Origin: Comamonas aquatica NBRC 14918 | GTDB taxonomy: Bacteria; Pseudomonadota; Gammaproteobacteria; Burkholderiales; Burkholderiaceae_C | NCBI RefSeq assembly: GCF_000739875.1 | Contig: NZ_BBJR01000063.1 | Span: 1-34,957 of the forward strand | Direction of reading: 5' to 3' | Length of the DNA stretch: 34,957 nt | In this document: piece after piece, positions 24,565 through 33,845 of the stretch | Numbering within the stretch: the stretch's first letter is position 1 | Layout of the letters: every line of letters begins with the position of its first letter | Position numbers and translations under genes: made by a program | Notes under the pieces: model-generated | The model's input: only the letters and a program-made list of their open reading frames with translations | Told to the model about the DNA's origin: nothing | Database searches by the model: none

Positions 24565-24584
24565 ATGTCTCTCGCCTCTCGCGA

Positions 24585-25958
24585 TCAGGCAGCTGTAGAG
24601 CCCGACTTCGCAGCCGCGGCAATCTTGGCTTCAAACTCGTGGCGGAAATGCTTGATCATGGCGCGTACGGGCATGGCAGCCGCGTCGCCCAGCGCACAAA
24701 TCGTGCGGCCCATGATGTTCACGGATACGGAGTCCAGCAGTTCAATGTCTTCGGGACGGCCTTCACCCTCCTGAATACGCTTGACCACGCGCCACAACCA
24801 ACCTGTGCCTTCGCGGCACGGTGTGCACTGGCCACAGGACTCGTGCTGATAGAAGTACGACAGGCGCAGCAGGCTTTCCACCATGTCACGCGAATCGTCC
24901 ATCACGATCACAGCGCCCGACCCCAGCATGGAACCTGCCTTGGAGATGGAGTCGTAGTCCATCGTGCATTCCATGATGATGTCCGCCGGCAGCACGGGCG
25001 AAGACGAACCACCAGGGATCACCGCCTTGAGCTTGCGACCTGTGCGCACGCCACCAGCCAGCTCGAGCAGCTTGCTGAAAGGTGTGCCCATGGGCACTTC
25101 GTAGTTACCGGGCAGATTCACATCGCCGCTGACCGAGAAAATCTTGGTGCCACCGTTGTTGGGCTTGCCGCATTCCAAGTAGGCATTCCCACCGTTGCGG
25201 ATGATCCAGGGCACCGCGGCAAATGTCTCGGTGTTGTTGATCGTGGTGGGCTTGCCATACAGGCCGAAGCTGGCGGGGAATGGTGGCTTGAAGCGGGGCT
25301 GCCCCTTCTTGCCTTCCAGCGATTCCAGCAACGCCGTTTCTTCGCCACAGATGTAAGCGCCAAAACCATGGTGACCATGCAGCTGGAAGCTGAAGTTCGA
25401 ACCCATGATGTTGTCGCCCAGGAAACCTGCGGCGCGCGCTTCTTCCAGCGCCGCTTCAAAGCGTTCGTAGGCCTGAAAAATTTCACCGTGAATGTAGTTG
25501 TAGCCCACGTTGATGCCCATCGCATAGGCTGCAATCGCCATGCCTTCGATCACGATGTGGGGGTTGTGCATCAGGATTTCGCGGTCCTTGCACGTGCCTG
25601 GCTCACCCTCATCCGAGTTGCAGACCAGGTATTTCTGGCCTGGGAACTGGCGGGGCATGAAGCTCCACTTCAGACCCGAGGGGAAGCCTGCACCACCACG
25701 ACCGCGCAGTGCTGACTCCTTGACCGTGGCAATCACCTCGTCCTGGGTCAGGCCCGGGCCGCCATCTTGGCCCAGGATCTTACGCAGGGCCTGGTAGCCA
25801 CCACGGGCTTCGTAATCTTTGAGGGTCCAGTTCTTGCCGTTCAAATCCTTGTAGATCTGGGGCTCGATGTGGCGACCGTGAAAGCAGGTTTCGTTGCCCG
25901 ACGCGGCAAATTTGGCCAGCACATCGTTGGCGGCAGGGTTGTTCAAGATGGTCGTCAT
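24585..25958 (-). CDS. nuoF: NADH-quinone oxidoreductase subunit F
   Basis: This encodes 457 residues, the NADH-oxidising subunit that binds FMN and cluster N3. [16 protein letters not shown] is the NADH/FMN glycine-rich motif, [17 protein letters not shown] the second nucleotide-contact region, and [12 protein letters not shown] together with a downstream Cys (TICALGDAA) gives the four N3 ligands. The start [17 protein letters not shown] overlaps the nuoE stop by 4 nt. All key residues are present. Confidence 0.97.
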   Translation of the reverse strand: MTTILNNPAANDVLAKFAASGNETCFHGRHIEPQIYKDLNGKNWTLKDYEARGGYQALRKILGQDGGPGLTQDEVIATVKESALRGRGGAGFPSGLKWSFMPRQFPGQKYLVCNSDEGEPGTCKDREILMHNPHIVIEGMAIAAYAMGINVGYNYIHGEIFQAYERFEAALEEARAAGFLGDNIMGSNFSFQLHGHHGFGAYICGEETALLESLEGKKGQPRFKPPFPASFGLYGKPTTINNTETFAAVPWIIRNGGNAYLECGKPNNGGTKIFSVSGDVNLPGNYEVPMGTPFSKLLELAGGVRTGRKLKAVIPGGSSSPVLPADIIMECTMDYDSISKAGSMLGSGAVIVMDDSRDMVESLLRLSYFYQHESCGQCTPCREGTGWLWRVVKRIQEGEGRPEDIELLDSVSVNIMGRTICALGDAAAMPVRAMIKHFRHEFEAKIAAAAKSGSTAA

Positions 25959-26446
25959 GCCTTGCCCTCCGCTGCACGCAGTCCGTCCACCAACTCGTCC
26001 AACTTCTCATTGCTCATGAAGCTGCACATGCAACGGTCGTTCACCAACATCACCGGGGCATCGGCGCAAGCGCCCAGGCACTCCGACTGCTGCAGAGTGA
26101 ACATGCCGTCCGGCGTGGTCTCACCCATCTTGATACCCAACTTAGCTTCCAGATGGTGCAATGCCTTGTAGCCATCGCGCAGTTGGCAGGGCAAGTTGGT
26201 GCACACGTTCAACTTGTACTTGCCCACGGGCTTTTGGTTGTACATGTTGTAGAAGGTCGTGACTTCATGCACGGCAATCTGCGGCATGTCCAGCACTTCG
26301 GCAATGACTGCCTCGCTCTCAGGCGTGACCCAGCCCAGCTCTTGCTGGGCAATCGACAGGCAGGCCATCACTGCGGACTGCTTTTGGTCGGCTGGGTACT
26401 TGGCCACTTCACGCGCAAAGCGCGCTTTGGTCGCTTCAGTAATCAT
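25955..26446 (-). CDS. nuoE: NADH-quinone oxidoreductase subunit E
   Basis: This encodes 163 residues, a thioredoxin-fold [2Fe-2S] subunit carrying cluster N1a. The ligands are Cys82 and Cys87 (CTNLPC) and Cys123 and Cys127 (CLGAC). The N-terminal helical bundle ([22 protein letters not shown]) is typical. It overlaps nuoF and nuoD by 4 nt on each side, so the three genes are translationally coupled. Confidence 0.97.
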   Translation of the reverse strand: MITEATKARFAREVAKYPADQKQSAVMACLSIAQQELGWVTPESEAVIAEVLDMPQIAVHEVTTFYNMYNQKPVGKYKLNVCTNLPCQLRDGYKALHHLEAKLGIKMGETTPDGMFTLQQSECLGACADAPVMLVNDRCMCSFMSNEKLDELVDGLRAAEGKA

Positions 26447-27696
26447 CGGTCAATCTCTCCGAACACGATATCCATGGTGCCGATCACGGCCACCACGTCG
26501 GACAGCATGTGGCCACTAACCACTTCGTCCATCATCGCCAAGTGGGCGAAGCCGGGGGCACGAATCTTCAGGCGATAAGGCTTGTTCGCGCCATCGCTCA
26601 CCAGGTAGATACCAAACTCCCCCTTGGGGTGCTCCACCGCCGCATAGGCTTCGCCTTCAGGCACCTTGAAGCCTTCGGTGAACAGCTTGAAATGGTGAAT
26701 CAGCGACTCCATGTTGGACTTCATGTCCTCACGGGCCGGCGGCGCCACCTTGTGGTTCTCGGTAATGACCGGACCTGGGTTGGCACGCAGCCACTTCACA
26801 CACTGCTTGATCAGCTCGTTCGACTGGCGCATTTCTGCAACGCGCACCAGGTAACGGTCGTAGCAATCGCCGGTCTTGCCCACTGGGACATCAAAGTCCA
26901 GCTCACCATAGACTTCGTACGGCTGTTTTTTGCGCAGATCCCAGGCAATCCCGGATCCACGCAGCATTGGACCGGTAAAGCCCATGTTCAGCGCACGCTC
27001 TGGAGTCACCACGCCAATGCCCACCATGCGCTGCTTCCAGATGCGGTTTTCGGTGAGCAGGTATTCATACTCATCCACACACTTGGGGAAGCGGTTGGTG
27101 AAGTCTTCGATGAAGTCCAGCAACGAGCCTTGGCGGTTGGCATTCAGCTTCTCAATGCCCTTGGCATTGCGCACTTTGCTGGCCTTGAACTGGGGCATGG
27201 TATCGGGCAGATCGCGATAGACACCTCCAGGACGGAAGTAGGCGGCGTGCATGCGGGCGCCAGATACGGCCTCGTACATGTCGAACAGGTCTTCACGCTC
27301 GCGGAAGGTCCACATCAGCACGGTGGATGCACCGCAATCCATGCCGTTGGAGCCCAGCCACATCAGGTGGTTCAGCAGACGCGTGATCTCACTGAACATC
27401 ACACGGATATACTGCGCGCGCTTGGGCACCTCAATGCCCAGCAGCTTTTCGATCGCCAGGCAGTAGGCGTGCTCGTTGCACATCATGGACACGTAGTCCA
27501 GTCGGTCCATGTAGGGCAGCGACTGGATGTAGGTCTTGTGCTCGGCCAGCTTTTCAGTGGCACGGTGCAGCAGACCCACGTGCGGATCGGCACGCTGGAC
27601 CACTTCACCGTCCAGCTCCAACACCAAGCGCAGCACACCGTGCGCGGCAGGGTGCTGGGGTCCGAAGTTGATGGAATAGTTTTTGATTTCAGCCAT
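26443..27696 (-). CDS. nuoD: NADH-quinone oxidoreductase subunit D
   Basis: This encodes 417 residues, the 49-kDa quinone-site subunit related to NiFe-hydrogenase large subunits. [21 protein letters not shown] carries the conserved quinone-pocket His, and the C-terminus ends [17 protein letters not shown] as in the family. The ATG at 27696 ([12 protein letters not shown]) gives the usual length; a TTG three codons upstream is possible but unlikely. nuoC and nuoD are separate, unlike in E. coli. It lies 30 nt after nuoC. Confidence 0.96.
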   Translation of the reverse strand: MAEIKNYSINFGPQHPAAHGVLRLVLELDGEVVQRADPHVGLLHRATEKLAEHKTYIQSLPYMDRLDYVSMMCNEHAYCLAIEKLLGIEVPKRAQYIRVMFSEITRLLNHLMWLGSNGMDCGASTVLMWTFREREDLFDMYEAVSGARMHAAYFRPGGVYRDLPDTMPQFKASKVRNAKGIEKLNANRQGSLLDFIEDFTNRFPKCVDEYEYLLTENRIWKQRMVGIGVVTPERALNMGFTGPMLRGSGIAWDLRKKQPYEVYGELDFDVPVGKTGDCYDRYLVRVAEMRQSNELIKQCVKWLRANPGPVITENHKVAPPAREDMKSNMESLIHHFKLFTEGFKVPEGEAYAAVEHPKGEFGIYLVSDGANKPYRLKIRAPGFAHLAMMDEVVSGHMLSDVVAVIGTMDIVFGEIDR

Positions 27697-27726
27697 GGTT
27701 GTCAACCAGCAGACGCAATGCGTCTG

Positions 27727-28335
27727 TCAGTGCAGTCCTCCGTAGTTCTCCTCACGGATGATGCGCGGCGTGATCTCACGTGGCTCAATCGTGACAGGTT
27801 GATAGACCACGCGGCGTTGCTCGGTGTCATAGGTCATCTCCACGTGACCGGACAGCGGGAAATCCTTGCGGAAGGGGTGACCGATAAAGCCATAGTCGGT
27901 CAGGATGCGACGCAGGTCGGTGTGGCCTTCGAAGACGATGCCATACAGGTCAAACGCTTCACGCTCGTACCAATTGGCACTGCTCCACAGCTCGCACACA
28001 GAGGCCATCATCGGGAAGTCATCGTCTGCGCACAGGGCACGCACGCGCACACGCTGGTTCAGGCTGACCGACAACAGGTGCGACACCACAACAAAACGCG
28101 CACCTTCCACACCGGTTTCCTGGTAGGTCGAATAGTCAACACCGCACAGGTCGATCAGTTGCTCAAACTGACAACCGGGTGTGTCGCGCAGCTTGCGCAT
28201 GACATCCAAGTAGTGCACGGCAGCGACTTCAACCGTCACCTCGCTATGCTTGACGGTGACATTGCGCGCCTGGTCTCCCAATGCGGTTGCCACCAGATCC
28301 CGAAGTGCTTCGGGCTGAATTGCAAATGCGGACAT
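27727..28335 (-). CDS. nuoC: NADH-quinone oxidoreductase subunit C
   Basis: This encodes 202 residues, the 30-kDa subunit that scaffolds NuoD. The signature [25 protein letters not shown] is present near residue 125, along with [12 protein letters not shown]. The start [20 protein letters not shown] and the length fit unfused betaproteobacterial NuoC. It lies 12 nt after nuoB. Confidence 0.97.
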   Translation of the reverse strand: MSAFAIQPEALRDLVATALGDQARNVTVKHSEVTVEVAAVHYLDVMRKLRDTPGCQFEQLIDLCGVDYSTYQETGVEGARFVVVSHLLSVSLNQRVRVRALCADDDFPMMASVCELWSSANWYEREAFDLYGIVFEGHTDLRRILTDYGFIGHPFRKDFPLSGHVEMTYDTEQRRVVYQPVTIEPREITPRIIREENYGGLH

Positions 28336-28347
28336 CCTCTCGGCTCC

Positions 28348-28827
28348 TTAAACGCGGGCGATGGTGTTCGTGCGGCGGATTTTCTGCTGCAGCTGGATGA
28401 TGCCGTAGATCAGCGCTTCGGCCGTGGGCGGACAGCCAGGCACGTAGACATCCACAGGAACAATCCGGTCACAGCCACGCACCACCGAATAGCTGTAGTG
28501 GTAATAGCCACCACCATTGGCGCACGACCCCATCGACAGCACCCAGCGGGGCTCCGACATCTGGTCATACACCTTGCGCAGCGCGGGGGCCATCTTGTTG
28601 CACAGCGTTCCCGCCACAATCATCAGGTCCGACTGGCGCGGCGAGGGGCGGAACACTTCCGCGCCAAAACGTGCCAAGTCGTAGCGCGCGGCCGCAGCGT
28701 GCATCATCTCCACGGCGCAGCAAGCCAGACCAAATGTCATCGGCCAGATAGAACCGGTCTTGGCCCAGTTCACCACGGCGTCATAGCTCGTGGTGACGAA
28801 GCCTTCCTTCATCACGCCTTCAATCAT
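28348..28827 (-). CDS. nuoB: NADH-quinone oxidoreductase subunit B
   Basis: This encodes 159 residues, the PSST subunit holding the terminal cluster N2. The four ligands are Cys36 and Cys37 (tandem, [10 protein letters not shown]), Cys102 (GSCANGGG) and Cys132 ([10 protein letters not shown]). The ATG at 28827 ([11 protein letters not shown]) has an AAGGAAG site; a longer frame from 28899 overlaps nuoA and was rejected. It lies 31 nt after nuoA. Confidence 0.97.
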   Translation of the reverse strand: MIEGVMKEGFVTTSYDAVVNWAKTGSIWPMTFGLACCAVEMMHAAAARYDLARFGAEVFRPSPRQSDLMIVAGTLCNKMAPALRKVYDQMSEPRWVLSMGSCANGGGYYHYSYSVVRGCDRIVPVDVYVPGCPPTAEALIYGIIQLQQKIRRTNTIARV

Positions 28828-28858
28828 CGTGCTTCCTTTTTTGAGGATTACGTAGTGC

Positions 28859-29218
28859 TTATTCCCAATCCAGGGCGCCCTTTTTCCATTCGTAGGCAAA
28901 ACCCACTACAAGGACGGTCAGGAAGATGAGAACAGCAACGAAACCAGTCATGCCCACGTCTTGCAGCGCAACGGCCCAAGGCAACAGGAATGCGATTTCC
29001 AGGTCAAACAGGATGAAGAGAATGGCGATCAGGTAGAAGCGCACATCAAACTTCATGCGTGCATCTTCAAAGGCCTCAAAACCGCACTCATAGGGAGAGT
29101 TTTTGGCTGCATCCGGGCGATTGGGCCCCAGAACATAGCCAAGAGCGAGAGGGACGACTCCCACTGCGATGCCCACCATAATGAAAAGCAGGACGGGGAG
29201 ATATTGATCGAGGTTCAT
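28859..29218 (-). CDS. nuoA: NADH-quinone oxidoreductase subunit A
   Basis: This encodes 119 residues, the ND3-like subunit with three membrane helices. The first loop [21 protein letters not shown] contains the conserved Cys of the ND3 loop near the quinone channel, and [18 protein letters not shown] is the second-helix hallmark. The ATG at 29218 ([16 protein letters not shown]) gives the usual length. It is the first protein gene of the nuo operon, 72 nt after the tRNA-Leu 3' end and probably cotranscribed with it. Confidence 0.97.
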   Translation of the reverse strand: MNLDQYLPVLLFIMVGIAVGVVPLALGYVLGPNRPDAAKNSPYECGFEAFEDARMKFDVRFYLIAILFILFDLEIAFLLPWAVALQDVGMTGFVAVLIFLTVLVVGFAYEWKKGALDWE

Positions 29219-29290
29219 GTGAGGTCGCGTTTTCCGCTTGTTGACCTTGCCCTCGACCACTGCCTGATCATGGGCAGGCTGTATTTATGA

Positions 29291-29375
29291 TGGTGCCGTC
29301 GGCGAGACTCGAACTCGCACAGCTTTCGCCACTACCCCCTCAAGATAGCGTGTCTACCAATTTCACCACGACGGC
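29291..29375 (-). tRNA. tRNA-Leu (anticodon GAG)
   Basis: This is an 85-nt gene on the minus strand with encoded CCA at its 3' end (29291-29293). The acceptor stem GCCGTCG/CGACGGC is perfect, and the D-arm GTGAAATTGGTAGAC is the Leu type. The anticodon stem CTATC/GGTAG has loop TTGAGGG, giving anticodon GAG. A variable arm of class II length and the T-arm with GTTCGAGTC follow. It sits between secG and nuoA, a placement I know from other Betaproteobacteria. Processing of the tRNA would set the 5' end of the nuo mRNA. Confidence 0.95.
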
Positions 29376-29390
29376 TTGTAAGTCTCAACT

Positions 29391-29440
29391 GCTTGGCTCG
29401 CATGAGGAGCCCCCTCTAACTGGGCTATCGCTTGCCAAGC
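29391..29440 (-). other. Structured leader element upstream of tRNA-Leu
   Basis: On the minus strand a 7-bp outer stem (GCTTGGC/GCCAAGC) encloses an inner 5-bp stem (AGCCC/GGGCT) with a 9-nt loop. It ends 15 nt before the 5' end of the tRNA. It does not have a T-tract. It may be a processing or stability element in the tRNA-nuo primary transcript. Confidence 0.5.
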
Positions 29441-29449
29441 AATCCTCGG

Positions 29450-29478
29450 ATTTTAGCCCGAAAAATGCTGTAACACAG
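29450..29478 (-). promoter_or_regulatory. Candidate promoter for tRNA-Leu and the nuo operon
   Basis: TAAAAT (complement of 29450-29455) is a good -10 hexamer, followed by a GC-rich discriminator. At 17-nt spacing the -35 position reads CTGTGT (complement of 29473-29478), a poor match. It overlaps the secG terminator, as is common between closely packed units. The choice is by eye only. Confidence 0.4.
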
Positions 29479-29482
29479 CATT
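29460..29482 (-). terminator. Rho-independent terminator after secG
   Basis: On the minus strand AATGCTGT, loop GTT and ACAGCATT form an 8-bp perfect stem, continuing into a run of T's (ATTTTTC). It starts 19 nt after the secG stop, so tpiA-secG transcription is likely to end here, before the tRNA. Confidence 0.8.
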
Positions 29483-29501
29483 CATCAGACGTTTGATCCA
29501 A

Positions 29502-29867
29502 TTATTTGGCGGGAATCTGATCCACACCCTGGACAGGTGCTGTAGGCACGGTGCTGTCGACAGCAGGGGCTGCTGGCGCCGTCACGGCCGCGGGCACACT
29601 CTCCAACACACTCCCCGTGCTGGCAGGACGGGCATTGCCCAGGTACGCCAGCGCCAGAGTCGCCACAAAGAACACCGTGGCCAGCACCGCGGTGCTGCGC
29701 GACAGGAAGTTGGCACTCCCGCTGGCACCAAACAGGCTACCCGAAGTTCCGCTGCCAAAGGCCGCCCCCATGTCCGCACCCTTGCCGTGCTGGATCAAGA
29801 TCAGGCCAATCATGGCCAGGGCCGACAACATCTGCACAGCCAAAATCAATGTCGCAAATGCGCTCAT
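29502..29867 (-). CDS. secG: Protein-export membrane protein SecG
   Basis: This encodes 121 residues, the small SecYEG translocon subunit with two membrane helices (about 4-22 and 53-72). The motif LIQHGKGADMGAAFGSGTSGSLFGASGSANFL between them is the SecG signature. The C-terminal 45 residues are a low-complexity Ala/Pro/Val tail, as in other Burkholderiales. The ATG at 29867 has GAGGAG 5 nt upstream; a GTG at 29873 overlaps that site and was rejected. It lies 35 nt after tpiA and is followed by a terminator. Confidence 0.95.
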   Translation of the reverse strand: MSAFATLILAVQMLSALAMIGLILIQHGKGADMGAAFGSGTSGSLFGASGSANFLSRSTAVLATVFFVATLALAYLGNARPASTGSVLESVPAAVTAPAAPAVDSTVPTAPVQGVDQIPAK

Positions 29868-29902
29868 TCCCACTCCTCAGTTAAATACCTTCAGCCAACC
29901 CA

Positions 29903-30649
29903 TCAGTGGGCCGCCGCAACGATCTGCAAAAAGTCTGCCGCCTTGAGCGATGCACCACCCACCAGACCACCATCAATGTCCGCCTGCGCCAGCAACTGCG
30001 CCGCATTCGCGGCATTCATGCTGCCACCGTAGAGCAGCGGCACACGGTCGGCGTGTTCAGTCGCGGCTGCCAGCTGCGCACGCAACACGGCATGCACAGC
30101 CTGCGCCTGCTCAGGCGAAGCGGTCTTGCCCGTACCAATGGCCCACACCGGCTCGTAAGCCACCACCAGCTCACTCACGCAATGCCCGACCTGGTGGATC
30201 ACCGCCGCCAATTGGCGCTTGACCACCTGCTCGGTATGACCGGCTTCACGCTCTTCCAGGGTCTCACCCACGCAGACGATGGGCGTAATGCCCTTGGCCA
30301 GCGCAGCCTGCGCCTTGGCCGCAACGACAGCATCGGTCTCGGCGTGGTACTGGCGGCGCTCGGAATGTCCCACCAGGGCATAACGCACGCCGAAATCCTG
30401 CAACATCGCAGCCGACACCTCGCCGGTGTAGGCACCCTTGTCGTGCTGGGACACATCCTGCGCAGCCAGCGCCACACCGGATCCCTGCACCAGTGCCTGC
30501 ACCTGGGCCAGGTAGGCAGCCGGCACAGCCACGCCCACACCGCAGTTCAGCGGGGCTGGCAACCCCTGGACCAGCGCCGACACCAAGTCGGCATTGGCCG
30601 ACAGGCTGCCATTCATCTTCCAGTTGCCAACAATCAGTTTCTTCTTCAT
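29903..30649 (-). CDS. tpiA: Triose-phosphate isomerase
   Basis: This encodes 248 residues, a complete TIM barrel interconverting dihydroxyacetone phosphate and glyceraldehyde 3-phosphate in the cytoplasm. The catalytic residues are all visible: Lys11 in GNWKMN, His95 in VGHSERR and Glu167 in AYEPVWAIGTG; loop 6 (PVWAIGTGKTA) and the phosphate-binding GGSMNAANA are intact. It is the first gene of the tpiA-secG unit. The ATG at 30649 starts MKKKLIVGNWK, the usual start. Confidence 0.97.
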   Translation of the reverse strand: MKKKLIVGNWKMNGSLSANADLVSALVQGLPAPLNCGVGVAVPAAYLAQVQALVQGSGVALAAQDVSQHDKGAYTGEVSAAMLQDFGVRYALVGHSERRQYHAETDAVVAAKAQAALAKGITPIVCVGETLEEREAGHTEQVVKRQLAAVIHQVGHCVSELVVAYEPVWAIGTGKTASPEQAQAVHAVLRAQLAAATEHADRVPLLYGGSMNAANAAQLLAQADIDGGLVGGASLKAADFLQIVAAAH

Positions 30650-30720
30650 GGGGTCACAACATCATCAAGATGGAATTGATCACTGCCTTGAAAAGCCTTG
30701 CACCACTGCAACTTGACACA

Positions 30721-30756
30721 AAAAGGATTTAAGCCAAAAACGACTTAAATCCTTAT
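30721..30756 (-). terminator. Rho-independent terminator after pnp
   Basis: AAGGATTTAAG (30723-30733) and CTTAAATCCTT (30744-30754) form an 11-bp perfect stem with a 10-nt loop. On the minus strand it is followed by TTTTTGTG. It lies about 95 nt after the pnp stop and upstream of tpiA. Confidence 0.8.
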
Positions 30757-30793
30757 GCAGCAAGCGCAAGCAGCTCACTTCTCAATAGCAGCA

Positions 30794-30827
30794 CCATGAC
30801 CTGACGAACCAGTCCGACAGGTCATGG
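30794..30827 (-). other. Stem-loop in the pnp 3' region
   Basis: CCATGACCTG (30794-30803) and CAGGTCATGG (30818-30827) form a 10-bp perfect stem with a 14-nt loop, 22 nt after the pnp stop. No T-tract follows, so it may block 3' exonucleases, while the next hairpin (30721-30756) acts as terminator. Confidence 0.6.
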
Positions 30828-30849
30828 CACTTGCCATAAAGCCGAGGCT

Positions 30850-33078
30850 TTATTGCTGCTGCTGTTGTTGCTGCTGCTCGGCACCGGTCTGCTCGCCGCG
30901 GGGAGCACGTGGCTCGCGGGGAGCACGGGGTTCACGCGACTGGCGCTCTGCAGGGGCAGGACGCTCGCCACGCTGCTCACCGGCAGGGCGGTCCAGCAGC
31001 GCCTTCATCGACAGCTTGACGCGACCCTTGTCGTCGGTCTCCAGCACCTTGACCTTAACCACTTGGCCTTCTTGCAGGTAGTCGGTGACCTTCTCCACGC
31101 GTTCGTGCGCGATCTGGCTGATGTGCAGCAGACCATCCTTGCCGGGCAGCAGGTTCACCAGCGCGCCGAATTCCAGGATCTTGACGATGGGGCCTTCGTA
31201 GACCTTGCCGATTTCCACTTCGGCCGTGATCTCTTCGATGCGCTTCTTCGCCGCTTCGGCCTTGTCGCCATCGGTGGCGGCAATCGTGATGGTGCCGTCT
31301 TCCTCGATGTTGATCTGGGTGCCAGTTTCTTCGGTCAGCGCACGAATGGTGGCACCGCCCTTGCCGATCACGTCACGGATCTTCTCGGGGTTGATCTTCA
31401 TGGTGAACAGCTTGGGCGCGAAGGACGACACTTCGGTCTTGGCTTCGCCCATGGCTTCCTGCATCTTGCCCAGGATGTGCATGCGCGCTTCCTTGGCCTG
31501 GGCCAGGGCCACTTGCATGATTTCCTTGGTGATGCCCTGGATCTTGATGTCCATCTGCAGGGCCGTGATACCGGCGGTCGTGCCAGCCACCTTGAAGTCC
31601 ATGTCACCCAGGTGATCTTCGTCACCCAGAATGTCGGTCAGCACGGCGAAACGGTTGTCTTCCTTGATCAGCCCCATGGCGATACCGGCCACGTGCGCCT
31701 TCATGGGCACGCCGGCGTCCATCATCGACAGGCAGCCACCGCACACCGAGGCCATCGACGAAGAGCCGTTGGATTCGGTAATTTCCGACACCACGCGGAT
31801 GGTGTAGGGGAATTCTTCCTTGGTGGGCAGGCAAGCGGCCAAGGCGCGCTTGGCCAGACGGCCGTGGCCGATTTCGCGACGCTTGGTCGAACCCATGCGA
31901 CCCACTTCGCCGGTGGCAAAGGGAGGCATGTTGTAGTGGAACAGGAAGGTGTCTTCGAACTCACCGGCCAGTGCGTCGATGCGCTGTGCATCACGCTCGG
32001 TACCCAGCGTGGTCACCACCAGCGCCTGGGTTTCACCGCGCGTGAACAGGGCGGAACCGTGGGTGCGAGGCAGCACGGAGTTGCGGATTTCGATGGGGCG
32101 CACGGTACGGGTGTCGCGACCGTCGATGCGGGGCTCGCCGGCCAGGATCTGGCTGCGCACGATGCGGGCTTCGATGTCGAACAGCATGCCTTCGACCTTG
32201 ACGCCGTCAAACTCCACGCCCTGGGCTGTCAGGCCAGCCTTCACCGCTGCATACGCTTCGCGGCAGGCCTGGGTGCGCACTTGCTTGTTGCGCTGCTGGT
32301 AGGCGGCGCGCAGGGCAGCTTCGCCCAGCTCGGCCACCTTGGCGATCAGGGCTTCGTCCTTGGCAGGCGCAGTCCAGTCCCACACGGGCTTGCCACCTTC
32401 GCGCACCAGCTCATGGATGGCGTCGATGGCGATCTTGCCCTGCTCGTGGCCGAACACCACGGCGCCCAGCATCACTTCTTCAGGCAGTTGCTGCGCTTCA
32501 GATTCCACCATCAGCACAGCCGCTTCGGTACCGGCAACCACCAGGTCCATCAGCGAATTCTTGCGCTGGGTCTGGCCGGGGTTCAGCACGTATTCGCCAT
32601 TGATGTAACCCACACGGGCGGCGCCGATGGGGCCGTTGAACGGGATGCCCGAGACCGACAGGGCGGCGGACACAGCAATCATGGCGGCAATGTCGGCATC
32701 CACTTCGGGGTTCAACGAGATGGTGTGGATCACCACATGCACATCGTTGTAGAAACCTTCGGGGAACAGGGGGCGGATGGGACGGTCGATCAGACGGCTG
32801 GTCAGGGTCTCCAGCTCGGAAGGCTTGGCTTCGCGCTTGAAGAAGCTGCCGGGGATCTTGCCGGCCGCGTAGGTCTTCTCGATGTAGTCGACGGTCAGGG
32901 GGAAGAAGTCCTGGCCGGCCTTGGCCTGCTTGGAACCCACCACGGTGGCCAGCACCACGGTGTCGTCGATGTTCACCAGCACCGCACCGGAAGCCTGGCG
33001 GGCGATTTCACCGGTTTCCATGGTGACCGTGTGCTGGCCCCATTGGAAAGTCTTGGTCACTTTGTTGAACATGGTCAT
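30850..33078 (-). CDS. pnp: Polyribonucleotide nucleotidyltransferase (PNPase)
   Basis: This encodes 742 residues. Two RNase PH-like domains (from [48 protein letters not shown]) are followed by a KH domain ([20 protein letters not shown]) and an S1 domain ([32 protein letters not shown]). It is a phosphorolytic 3'-5' exoribonuclease and degradosome component. The ATG at 33078 has AGGAG with 7-nt spacing; the next ATG (33072) is an alternative. The C-terminal tail is unusual: Arg/Glu/Pro-rich repeats ([16 protein letters not shown]) and then eight glutamines encoded by CAG/CAA codons (30853-30876). It lies downstream of rpsO, as in E. coli. Confidence 0.96.
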   Translation of the reverse strand: MTMFNKVTKTFQWGQHTVTMETGEIARQASGAVLVNIDDTVVLATVVGSKQAKAGQDFFPLTVDYIEKTYAAGKIPGSFFKREAKPSELETLTSRLIDRPIRPLFPEGFYNDVHVVIHTISLNPEVDADIAAMIAVSAALSVSGIPFNGPIGAARVGYINGEYVLNPGQTQRKNSLMDLVVAGTEAAVLMVESEAQQLPEEVMLGAVVFGHEQGKIAIDAIHELVREGGKPVWDWTAPAKDEALIAKVAELGEAALRAAYQQRNKQVRTQACREAYAAVKAGLTAQGVEFDGVKVEGMLFDIEARIVRSQILAGEPRIDGRDTRTVRPIEIRNSVLPRTHGSALFTRGETQALVVTTLGTERDAQRIDALAGEFEDTFLFHYNMPPFATGEVGRMGSTKRREIGHGRLAKRALAACLPTKEEFPYTIRVVSEITESNGSSSMASVCGGCLSMMDAGVPMKAHVAGIAMGLIKEDNRFAVLTDILGDEDHLGDMDFKVAGTTAGITALQMDIKIQGITKEIMQVALAQAKEARMHILGKMQEAMGEAKTEVSSFAPKLFTMKINPEKIRDVIGKGGATIRALTEETGTQINIEEDGTITIAATDGDKAEAAKKRIEEITAEVEIGKVYEGPIVKILEFGALVNLLPGKDGLLHISQIAHERVEKVTDYLQEGQVVKVKVLETDDKGRVKLSMKALLDRPAGEQRGERPAPAERQSREPRAPREPRAPRGEQTGAEQQQQQQQQ

Positions 33079-33150
33079 GTATGTACTCCTATTGAAATAG
33101 CTGGATGCGCTCATCCAGCAATGACTTGGAGGCTAAACAGAACACGATGC

Positions 33151-33216
33151 CATTCCACAAGCGCGCTTACAGCTATAAAAACTCAAGCACTCAGCCACAA
33201 ACACGGTGGTGGAATG
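33151..33216 (-). other. Possible long-range stem in the pnp leader
   Basis: CATTCCAC (33151-33158) is perfectly complementary to GTGGAATG (33209-33216), with a 50-nt interval that includes an AGCTATAAAA segment like the intergenic element at 541-560. The region lies 70-140 nt upstream of pnp. E. coli pnp is autoregulated through a leader stem cut by RNase III, so a folded leader would be sensible; the link is inference. Confidence 0.35.
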
Positions 33217-33248
33217 ACACAGCTTCGCTCTGTCTCAGCAAACTCCAA

Positions 33249-33289
33249 AGTAAAAAACGCCTGAGCTAGGCCATCTAACTCAGGCGTTT
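33249..33289 (-). terminator. Rho-independent terminator after rpsO
   Basis: AAACGCCTGAG (33255-33265) and CTCAGGCGTTT (33279-33289) form an 11-bp perfect stem with a 13-nt loop. On the minus strand T's follow (GCGTTTTTTAC). It lies 16 nt after the rpsO stop and before pnp, like the t1 terminator of the E. coli rpsO-pnp operon. Confidence 0.85.
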
Positions 33290-33305
33290 CGATCTTGCAC
33301 TGTGC

Positions 33306-33572
33306 TTACTTACGCAGGCCCAGCTTGGCGATCAAGGCGGTGTAGCGGTCCGCATCCTTGGACTTCAGGTAGTCCAGCAGCTTGCGACGACGGCTCACCA
33401 TGCGCAGCAGACCGCGACGACCGTGGTGGTCCTTGGCGTTGGCCTTGAAGTGGGGAGTCAGTTCGTTGATGCGAGCTGTCAGCAGTGCAACTTGCACTTC
33501 TGGGCTACCGGTGTCGTTTTCGGAACGAGCGTTGGCCTTAACAACTTCAGCCTTTTTGGAGGCAGCGATCAT
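33306..33572 (-). CDS. rpsO: 30S ribosomal protein S15
   Basis: This encodes 88 residues, full length. [22 protein letters not shown] and [24 protein letters not shown] are the S15 signature for 16S rRNA binding. The ATG at 33572 has AAGGAA upstream. A sigma70-type promoter lies about 105-135 nt upstream (33677-33706), leaving a leader long enough for the autoregulatory structure known for rpsO in other bacteria. It is followed by a terminator and then pnp. Confidence 0.97.
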   Translation of the reverse strand: MIAASKKAEVVKANARSENDTGSPEVQVALLTARINELTPHFKANAKDHHGRRGLLRMVSRRRKLLDYLKSKDADRYTALIAKLGLRK

Positions 33573-33676
33573 TTTGATTTCCTTGTCTACGGCGCCCCTT
33601 GCGAGCCGCCTTGGTTACTTGCGCCGCGGGCTGGAAGGGCCTGTGGCGTGCGTCTTGCACCATGCAAAACCCAGAC

Positions 33677-33706
33677 ATTGTAGCCGATCGCGCAATTCCG
33701 CCTCAA
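33677..33706 (-). promoter_or_regulatory. Sigma70-type promoter for rpsO
   Basis: On the minus strand TTGAGG (complement of 33701-33706) and TACAAT (complement of 33677-33682) are separated by 18 nt. Both hexamers are good matches. Transcription would start near 33670, giving a leader of about 98 nt that begins with a small TTGCA/TGCAA hairpin (33655-33667). Confidence 0.65.
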
Positions 33707-33845
33707 ACCCCAGCTCCGCTCCAGGCTGTCCGCCTCCGCACCGAACCGTCCACTCCGCCGCCCAGACAGGCCGCTCATCCCTGTCGACATATCCACCAGT
33801 CTGCCAAGCGCCCTCTTCGGCCACGGAGCGATTTAGCTTAGCGGC

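Noticed and set aside
26509-28929. 806-codon plus-strand open frame opposite nuoB-nuoD
   Set aside because: It spans several certain genes and their junctions; composition is that of an antisense shadow.
30853-30876. Trinucleotide tract as a CRISPR or satellite-like repeat
   Set aside because: It is a short in-frame CAG/CAA glutamine tract at the end of pnp, with no spacers.
30853-33264. 803-codon plus-strand open frame opposite pnp
   Set aside because: Shadow of pnp; a Leu run at its start is only the complement of the glutamine codons.
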